NCBI RefSeq assembly: GCF_047495875.1
Contig: NC_092497.1
Location: 75,439,463-75,503,462, forward strand
Source of the DNA: Pithys albifrons albifrons
Lineage: Eukaryota > Chordata > Aves > Passeriformes > Thamnophilidae
Length of the DNA: 64,000 nt
Direction: 5' to 3'
Made by a program: the position numbers and the translations under genes. Under the pieces are notes generated by a model. The model saw only the letters and a program-made list of their open reading frames with translations, did no database searches and was not told the DNA's origin. Positions within the stretch are counted from its first letter, which is position 1. Each line of letters starts with the position of its first letter. This document shows, in pieces, positions 56,001 to 64,000 of this stretch.

Positions 56001-58684
56001 GCGAAATCCTCTCTCCAGCACTTTTCTGTTGACCTTCTACCCAGTGTTACTGGACCTGGGTAACATTTCAACTGAAACTCTTTTCTTCTGCAGCATGCAT
56101 TGACAAGTCAGAACCTTCCAATCTGTCAGAGATGTTCAACTTCACCCTGGAAGAGGATGGTTCCTTGCTAGTTGGTTTTCCACATGCAAGTGTCCTATAA
56201 TTTCTGTGTCCTGCAGAGACAGCAGATGCTCTCTGTATGCGTGAAGGTGGATGAACAGCATGCTTATTCCATGCAACAGAGAGGAGAAAAAAACATATAA
56301 GTGGGAACCAGTCCAGCCTACAAAGCTGTCATAAGCTGAACTTGTGAGGAGCAACATGGGAATGTCTCTTACTCTCCAACACAGATGTTTCCCTCATCCA
56401 TCGTGGCCCAAAGTACATAAGGGATAGACCAGCAGCAGCATAGATGTCCCACAGGAGAGATCACAGCCTTGGTCCCCACCCTTATGTGACTTCTAGATAC
56501 AGCCCTGGGGACCAGGAAGTCCATGTCCTCAAGTGCCTGAACTGATCTGGTTTCTGCATGTCTGCATTCTGACAGAGATGAGGATTCCCTTTCAATGGCA
56601 AACACTGAGTCTAGTGGTGACAATGTCTCTGTCTCCTTCTGTAGTGAGTTGGCATAGTCCTATGGGAAGCTTGTGGAGGTGGTGTGGTTTATCTACAGCA
56701 TGAGATGCATGTGTTTGGCTGTGGTCAGCCTGAAGCCTCTAATCCTCCTCAGTTCTTTCCTGTCTTGGTCTTGAATCTTGATCTTAAGTGAGTGGGAAAA
56801 GATGCCAATCACTGCAACAAGAATCACGTGTCATTCTGTTCATCAGAAAATGCAGACAGCTGCCCACACTCCCATTCATGTGCTGCCATGACATTAGAGC
56901 ACCCAGCCAGCAGTGAGATGTCCGTGAGGGTAGTAGTGCTCCCTGTCTTGACGTGTGTAGGCTGGTTCTTGTTACAAAAGGCACACCTCCTCAGGAATAC
57001 ACCCTCTGTTTTGGCGGGGCCTGCTGGGAGGTGCCACTCATTGCCACTCAGGCAACCAGATGTTGTTTGCCATGCAGAGGACTGGTATGAATGGCCTTGT
57101 CCTGTATCTTGGTCTTGGCCATTCTTTGAGTGCCTCGTGCGGCTGCTTACCTTGTCCCCAGCTGAAGGTCTGCTAGTACAGAACTGGATGACCCCTAGCC
57201 CTGCTCCAGGAGGGAGCAGGTCCCTGGCCTCACCTTCTTTCTGCAAGACAGTGTCTAGCTTCATCCTGAAATGGCAACTGATACATCACTCAGTGGTGTA
57301 GCTCTGTAGTTTTAACGATCTTGAGATTGAAACACCAAAATACCTGTCCTAGTTTTATTACATGAATTTAACCCATTCACAGAGGGAGGACTGATACATT
57401 TTGTCCCAGAGACAAACCATTCTTTGAAGGCACAAGCAGGCACATCAGCTTTCACTGAATTGTCTCATTCTAGTAACCCCTTGGGGAACAGCAGCAGTGT
57501 TTGTGCCTGTGTACCTCACCATTGGTGTGGGAACACCAGCTCAGCCTTGTGCATTCCTGTAACTCTTGCTGTGGTTGGGTTTGAAAGCCAGAACACTAGC
57601 ACATAGATAAATCCACTGCCGGGGTCATGGCCATCATGGTCCCAGGTGGGCAGAGGTGCAGTCCTGTGCTCCACATGCAAGACACTGATTTGCTGCAGCT
57701 GATGACTGTTTCTAAATCTGGCTTTTATCCTTTGTGCAATTTTTTTCAGCACTTGAGTTAGTCTATTAAAAGCAGTGTTGACATCCCCAGCTCCTATAAT
57801 TAACATTTCAAGAAAAATCACAGCCAGGAATGCCAAGACTCTAGGAGATGAAGTAAGAAACATGTATTTCATATCCCCTGCTCTCCTCTCTTGTCTCATC
57901 CCAGAATGTGGGGGTTTTGGTGTAGAGTCTGTCTTCCAGATCCTCCGAGATGTTACACAAGAAGGTGTCTGCAAACAATCCATTGTCACTTAGGTCATCT
58001 CTTTCCACTTTTGTTTTGTTGTTTGGTTGGGTTTTTTTTTCACTGCTTTGTGATTTGGGAAATTATATGGACATATGCCATTAGAATCACTTGTTTGTAG
58101 CAACCCAGAATATAAAGAGGGAAAGTAGGTGCAATCAACACCACAGAGGCCATTAAATAAACATGCACTTTGCTTCGTTAAAATAACACCTATTGGCAGT
58201 ATTTGTTGTTGGGGTTTTTAGCAGCGTGAGACTAATCACTCCAACAAGAGCTAGGGGATGCACAAGCTGTGTGCTTTTGGCTCATCTTTTGCTGTACAAT
58301 CTCACAGATTTCCAAGCTGGGTAGCCATGAAAGGATCAGTGAAGTTTGCAATATAGGACTGATATTGCAGGTTTCACCATTTTCACAAGCTGTGCAAAAT
58401 TCTATTGCACCATCACATACATTGCTTAGAGGCTATTTTTAGATTAGATTTGCTGCTAAACATCTATGTGGATGTGACTTAAGGCAGGGTTCAAAAATGG
58501 GTTTCCCAAGCCAGAACTGCACATGAGGCAAATTTGGGTGCCAGCTCTTTTTGGACAAAGGCAGTGGTTTCCTTAGAAAGGCAGAAATGCAACCAATGAA
58601 CATGAAAATTCTTGATTTCAAGTCTGTGACATCAACATGCCAACCTAGGTCTCAGTATGATTAGCAGCATACAGTTGCAGAACT

Positions 58685-58721
58685 GGGGGGGGTGGGAGGG
58701 GGGAAGGGGTGTCTATAAAAG
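58685..58721 (+). promoter_or_regulatory. G-rich tract followed by TATAAAAG
   Basis: GGGGGGGGTGGGAGGGGGGAAGGGG (quadruplex-capable) is followed at 58714-58721 by a perfect TATA box. This is core-promoter-like spacing, but no transcript or coding gene can be tied to it from sequence alone. Confidence 0.3.
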
Positions 58722-60239
58722 CCAAAGCAGCAGAAGGCTGTCCTGTGAGCCATGGGGAGTCTTCTTGAATCCTGTCCAGGGATCAAACCCTGCTATTGTT
58801 ATGCTTTCCAGAGGTTAAACCCCAGTGTTCTCTATGGAATGAGTGTGACACTAAAAGACATGGGAGGGGATTAGATAACCTAATGCTAGACTAAGAAATC
58901 AAATCAGGGCCAGCCTGAAAATCCCTAAAATTGACAGTCTCTAGCAGTACCTTGAAATGGTAGTCAAAGCTGTTACACATAAAGTGAAAACAACAGTACT
59001 AGTGAAAGACAGAAAAGTGCACCTGGTGTTATATTCATCTTTCTGGGTGTTTGATTACCTGCCATATTACTGACGACAAGGAGGAACACTGTCAGATCAA
59101 GGTAACCTTTTCATGCTGTAATCATGCTCTTTAAAACATAGCAGTGATTAAATCTGTTTGGGCAGACAGTATCTTGGAAACTCATGCAGCAGAGATTTGT
59201 TGTGTTCTACCTTAAAAAGACACTGCCAACTGCCACCTTGCCTCCACTCTCACCCTGCAGTGGGTGATGCCCTGGTGAGCAGGGCATTCAACAGGAGACA
59301 TACACATCAGATTGTTTTCTGGTGATGCTTAGCATGAGGTTAACCAAGCTTTTTTCTTATCATCTCTTCATCCCTGAGCCTCAGTCTACTCTCCCTAAAC
59401 ATGGTTATCTTTATATGAACTGATCAGTGGCTGAGATATATGGTTGCCAGTATCATTACTGGGGGCTATATTTCCTCTTAGCAGCTACTTACTGTTATAC
59501 AGTAGAATAGAATCTATAATAAAATTGGTATTTTCTGTCTTTATAAACAGCTGGCCCCCTTTGTCTCACTGGTTACCCAAAGCTGAGTTTCTGTATCTTC
59601 CAGTTCTGCTCTATCTTTGTCAAGAGAGATGTTACTATGGCAGTGCCTCTTAAATAGCACAAATTCAACACACATCAATATCTGTACAATAAATACAATA
59701 GAGTACTACTAGTAATGCATTAATTGCATTCGTTGGGTGGCAATCTATGCAGAGGGCTGCAACTAATTCTCATTCATTCAGTTATTGGAAAGTAATTCTT
59801 CAAATGGGAAATACTCTGTACTTGCGAAGGAATGAAACAGAACAGTTGAATGATTAAAAAGACCGAGTTCCAGTTGTTAAAATAGAGCCGCTAATGAGGT
59901 CAATCTCCATGAAGACACTGATTTAGCCATACTGAATGCTGGATAAGTTCCACACTTTCAGAGAAGTACAAACTTTTAAGGGTTTTAACAAGGCTATTTC
60001 TTATTTTGCACATCATGGTTGGTATTTCCCAGTTGCTGCAAGACCTCAGTGGATCAGGACTCATGGCCAAAAGCCAGACAGATGGAGTTCAACCAAATTC
60101 CCTTCACTGAGATGGGAGGTATTAAAAGGTGCTATAGTTTTGAAATCTTTCATGGAATTTTTTTTTCCCTTACCAAGGGGGAGGTATGGGAGCTAGGGCC
60201 CTACCTCCCACTACCTACCATTGGAGCCAGCTAACAAAG

Positions 60240-60956
60240 GATGGCTAATGGCTCTGAATTGCAGCTTGATCTCTGCAGAGGATTTGGGGGAGGTGGGGTG
60301 ATGTGGAGGGTGGAGAGAGTTTTTTCAGGGTTTTTTTTGCTTCTCATGTTTTGGCAGCTGCCATGTGTGGGAGTCAGTTTTGCTGGGCTGGTGGAAGCAT
60401 CTTGGAGGGATCTCCTTTGGCTGGGCTCCCCCTCCAACTCTGGATGCCCTGTGCTTCAGAGAGAGAGTGTCACCACTACCTTGGATTTGCTACAGTCTTC
60501 CTATGGGCCAATTTCAGCTGCAGAGGAGTTGCTAAAATCCACCACACCTCACCCCCAGCACCTTTTTGAGCAAAGGATGAGGAAAGAGTCTCAACACTGC
60601 CCATGGGAAAGGTTTCATCCCATTCTGTGTGACTGGCATTCCCCCATGAGTTTTCAGAACTGGTCTTGCTGGACCTCCAGTGTGATTTTTGTGGTTGTGG
60701 CCTCCCGAGGTGCAGCATCACCCCCACTGTTTGTAAATATAACTGCACTGAAAGGGGAAGAGAGAGGACTAAAAGTGTTTGAAAGTTCTGGTTATGGTTT
60801 GCTGTTTGTTCTGTTCTGCTTTTCTTTGGATATATATATATTATTTATAGTTAAGAACTGTTATCCTTTCTGATACATTTTTCTGATTAAAGTCTCTAAA
60901 TTTCAAAGGTCGTGGTGGTTTTTGAGAAGGGTCCCCCTTCTTAATTCAAGTAGACA
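60240..60956 (+). mobile_element. probable LTR distantly related to family A, + strand
   Basis: The 3' part (TA run at about 60832, then GTTATCCTTTCTG, GATTAAAG, AAATTTCAAAGG, CGTGGTGG, and a TAGACA end at 60956) follows the same order as the reverse complement of the 42772 LTR (TA run, GTTATCCTTCTTG, ATTAAAA, TAAATTTGATAAAG, GTGGTGTGATTATCGTGG, GAGACA). CTTGGATTTGCT also recurs at the matching place. The left boundary is uncertain, and I found no target duplication. The 210-codon frame at 60241-60873 lies wholly inside it and has no retroviral protein signature. Confidence 0.6.
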
Positions 60957-61790
60957 TCTTAGTTTTCCTCTAAAGTAAGACAAAAGGCAAGTAGAAAACC
61001 AGAGTTGTTTATTCAGCTGTGAGACCAAGGCTGTGACATGATGCATTTCACATTGAAGCATGAATCTTCCTGGTTTGGACTGTACATGTTACAGCTGAGC
61101 CAGGCCACAAGGAAGAGCTCACAGAAAATGTCCATCTTTGTGTATCTCCTAGGTCAGGAGAATAACTGTTCAGCTTTAAACAGGGGTATGTGACTGTAGG
61201 GGTGAATAACTCTTTTCCAGAGGATACTGCTATCCAGGAGGCAGTTTTCACTAAGGAAGCTTTCCTGCCTGGAATGAGGCGTATATCCAGACACAGTTTT
61301 GGGATGTTTCTCTGTATGCATTCCACAGAGGTTACTCTCCAGGCACAAGAGAGGTAACACTCATAGATATGCTCTAAGGCCTTGGCAGCCAATAACAGAG
61401 CTGAGGGCAGGGAAATGATGATGAAGCCAAGGAACAAACAAAGCCTGGCCTTGGCCTTTTACTCTGAGGCTCAGTGCTGCCCTACAGTGCTGTTACGATC
61501 TATGAATTTTCAGTGTTCCTGCCTCTGAAACAAACCTTTTGAATCCTTTCCACTGCTTCCTGAGCTTTGGGGGAATATATATACCAGCATATATTTTGCT
61601 TCAAAATGACACAGTGCAGATTTTTCCAGCCTTGTTACTCTGTGCTGGGAAGCCCTTGTGTCCCACTCAATTGCCACTGACATGCTGAATCTTTCGGTGT
61701 AGAAGTATGCAATTCAAGCTCTTCTATTTTTTGCTTAATTGAGCAATGTATTGTTTTCTTTTCTTTTAAAGAAGACTGTGTGATGGTAAC

Positions 61791-62366
61791 TGACTGCGGG
61801 GGAAATGGCTCTCCAGAAAACACTCCACACTCAACATGTGGGTGAAACCAAAAAGCACTTTATTAAAGGAAGAGTTGACTTATAAAAGGTTGGTTAGGGG
61901 AGGTACTTGGGACAGGGTGGAGACTTAAAAGGGATTGAGTGAACAGTATGTCGGTAACCATTAAACATCCAATAAGAATAGAGTCCTGGAAAGGGGAAGG
62001 AGGTCTGAGGGGAGGGCTTTGGAACTTGGACCCGATAGGTCAAGGGAATGGGTGGAGTGGCTAACTGATGACCCAAACAGCTAACAGGGAAACACCTGTC
62101 AAGAGGCAGGAGCACTGGCCAAAAGGGGCTCAGGGATTGGGGCAGGAGGGGTGGAAGGGGCAGGCACATTTCCGGTGGACTGCTGGCAGCACAGTGCAGG
62201 GATGGCAGCTGCAGGAGGGGCCACCCTGGCTCTGACCTGCTGGAGGGTCCCAGACATCACAGCAGTGGCACCCGGTGTGGCGGTTGTGTTGGCAGCATGC
62301 GGCAGGGGACTGTGCGTGGATAGGGCTGGCCCGACCTAGGAGAATTGCCCCGGTGCCTCCACAGCA
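61791..62366 (-). mobile_element. probable solo LTR, minus strand
   Basis: On the minus strand the order is typical of an LTR: GC-rich upstream part, CTTATTGGATG (CCAAT-type, about 61977), CCTTTTATAAGTC (TATA, about 61889-61877), AATAAA (61864-61859), then GTGCTTTTTGGTTTCAC and a U5 ending CCCCCGCAGTCA. Exact ends are uncertain and no target duplication could be confirmed. It has no coding capacity. Confidence 0.7.
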
Positions 62367-63554
62367 CCATATCTTATTAGAGAAAAGCCACAAGGGGAAC
62401 ACATGGTGGGGGGATGAACATGAGGTATAGAAACCGCAGGGGGGTACAGAACTTTCTGAACTCAAAACTGTACAGAGAAAACAGATTATCTTTAATCTCC
62501 AACAAGTCTTTCATAGAATTCAGGGTGCCTTTCAGTGCTGTCTTTCTCTGTCATTTCACAGTGTATTCCCACAACTGTATGTTGTGCTTTGGTATTTGTA
62601 GAGATCCTGATAAACTGATTTTCTGGTTCACTGGTTCACTTCTCTAGGTGACTCTGAGCAGAGGAAAGAAGGTCTGTAATGAATATCTATTGGAAAACCT
62701 TTTCCCTCTCTCTAGCAATAAGTGGTAAAATTACTTTGATGCAATGAATGAAACTTGCAAGGGATGAATTTATGTTCAGATGGTCCAATGCCAGTCTGAA
62801 TGATTTGGCTGAATGAGTACGGGGATGTTGTTCAACAAATTTCCTATTCATTTCCTCATTCGTCGTTGAAGTACCTGCTGTACTGAGCTAACATACTCAT
62901 ATAAACTTGACATACTGAAGACAGGACAATTTTCCTGGCAGTACTTCTGAATTCAATTCTGGTTATTACATGCACAGTAATTAGCATTTATGATTGCATA
63001 TGGTGTCACTGAACAAGCTCAGCAAGCCAGTACCATAAGGTCTCTGCCTCTTGCATCTTCACTGATGCCTGCCACAGCAGCATGTGCAGGAGAAGCCTTC
63101 TCACATGCTTATTCCTCCCATTATTATAACAATTCATTCAGTTAAGACTGGAGTTTGGGAGTTATAGTTTAATAAAACCAATTATAACAAATATTTTAAA
63201 TAAATTAATATGTGAATAAAAGGTATCAGTGATGCTGTTAAATATTGGCTTTAATTTGCTGTTGTTACAAAATGCATTATTTTGGGGAAAAATAATGTCA
63301 CTTCTATGCAGATGTACAACAGAGCAAAAAAATAACAGCTATATGAAATATAGCAAAATACAACCATAGCCTATGAACAAACAATGCAAGATTCAACAAA
63401 ACAGAAGTGAATTGTTTCAACTGCATGCACAGAAGAAGTGGAGAGAGCAGAATTCATGCTGCCTTTCTAACATTTCGTAACATTAAAGTATATAGTATGT
63501 GCTTAGTCTTCAAGAAAAGTAAACCATCCGCTCGTGTTTCCTTATGGTTAAGTG
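62367..63554. other. intergenic sequence, nothing recognised
   Basis: AT-rich DNA between the LTR and the CR1 relic. No gene or repeat recognised. Confidence 0.55.
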
Positions 63555-64000
63555 GTCAACTGGAGCTGCAGCTGACTAGACCCATGGGGAACAACAAAAA
63601 GAGTTTTTTTCAAATACATTAATGGCAAGAGGCAGTATAGAAATATCATTGACCTGTTACAGGATGAGGATGGTCACCTCAGAAAGAGGGACAAAGACAA
63701 GGCAGAGGTGTTTAATGCTTTCTTTACCTCTGTCTTCAGAATGAGGAAGCAAGGGGGTTTCAGTGTCTTGAACTGGGCGACCATGGATATGGGAATGATC
63801 AGCTCCCAGTTATGCGTGAACTGTTACGGGATCAGGTGCTCCAGATGGATCCCTACAAATCTGATGGGGCCTCATGGGATTCATCCCAGAATTCTCAAGT
63901 TGCTACCTGATCTCATCAGATAACCTCTCTCAATGATTTTTGAGCAGTCTTGGGAATCTGGAGAGGTCCAGCTGATTGGAAGCTGGTGAACTTTGTCACA
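63555..64000 (+). mobile_element. CR1 LINE ORF2 relic, sense, continues past the window
   Basis: The + strand translates, with frame breaks, to the part of CR1 ORF2 just before and into the reverse transcriptase: NNKKSFFKYINGKRQYRN, then KDKAEVFNAFFTSVF, then GPHGIHPRILK (canonical GPDGIHPR with Asp changed to His) and SMIFEQSWESGEV. A TAA interrupts it near 63921 and a frame change follows. This is a different section of CR1 from the 3' fragments elsewhere in the window. The right end lies outside. Confidence 0.9.

Larger units (their letters stand above)
53101..60239. other. intergenic sequence downstream of NTRK2
   Basis: No gene recognised. Short G-runs lie at 55975-56000 and 58685-58709. 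The segment 56100-58000 is richer in GC and has unusually long minus-strand frames (57989-57516 and 57264-56824). These show no known domain and are treated as a finding. The neighbour expected from vertebrate synteny, AGTPBP1, is not visible. Confidence 0.6.

Noticed and set aside
53101..64000. Exons of the expected downstream neighbour AGTPBP1
   Set aside because: No carboxypeptidase motif or matching exon could be seen on either strand.

Overview
The window looks like nuclear DNA from a bird. It carries the 3' part of NTRK2, the gene for the neurotrophin receptor tyrosine kinase TrkB, on the + strand. Four coding exons are readable (1528-1700, 5156-5390, 46719-46877, 47648-47833). They splice in frame into the last 250 residues of the receptor, from the residue just after the ATP-binding lysine to the C-terminal PLC-gamma docking tail and the TAA stop. 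The bird assignment rests on many CR1 LINE fragments with the avian CR1 3' end, on solo LTRs of avian endogenous-retrovirus types, and on the bird-like TrkB sequence. NTRK2 is Z-linked in chicken and zebra finch (established knowledge), so the piece probably comes from a Z chromosome; the sequence itself cannot prove this. I cannot name the species. The LTRs resemble ones I remember from passerines.

Layout. 1-1527: end of an upstream intron, holding a young but 5'-truncated antisense LTR (322-1099) with expanded satellites. 1528-5390: two kinase exons (alpha-C/N-lobe to hinge; kinase insert, catalytic loop, DFG and activation-loop tyrosines) around a 3.5 kb intron. 5391-46718: a 41.3 kb intron with four full-length or near full-length solo LTRs antisense to the gene or in sense (13351, 22396, 29316, 42772 antisense; 38495 sense), younger CR1 fragments (9451, 24138, 40360, 44795), two much older CR1 relics (25780-26880 and 37960-38260), and microsatellites. 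46719-47833: the last two exons and a 770 bp intron. 47834 to about 53100: probable 3' UTR with several AATAAA signals. After that: intergenic DNA with two more LTRs (about 60240-60956 and 61791-62366), G-runs, and a CR1 ORF2 relic running off the right edge.

No other confident protein-coding gene, tRNA, rRNA or CRISPR array is visible. Nearly all other open frames are chance frames or lie inside repeats. The most interesting points are structural. Two nearly identical LTRs in the same orientation flank two catalytic exons. A pair of LTRs from another family lies in opposite orientation in the big intron. One sense LTR has a TATA box and a good splice donor. An unexplained minus-strand segment at 56.8-58.0 kb has long frames, splice-like sites and a polyadenylation signal.
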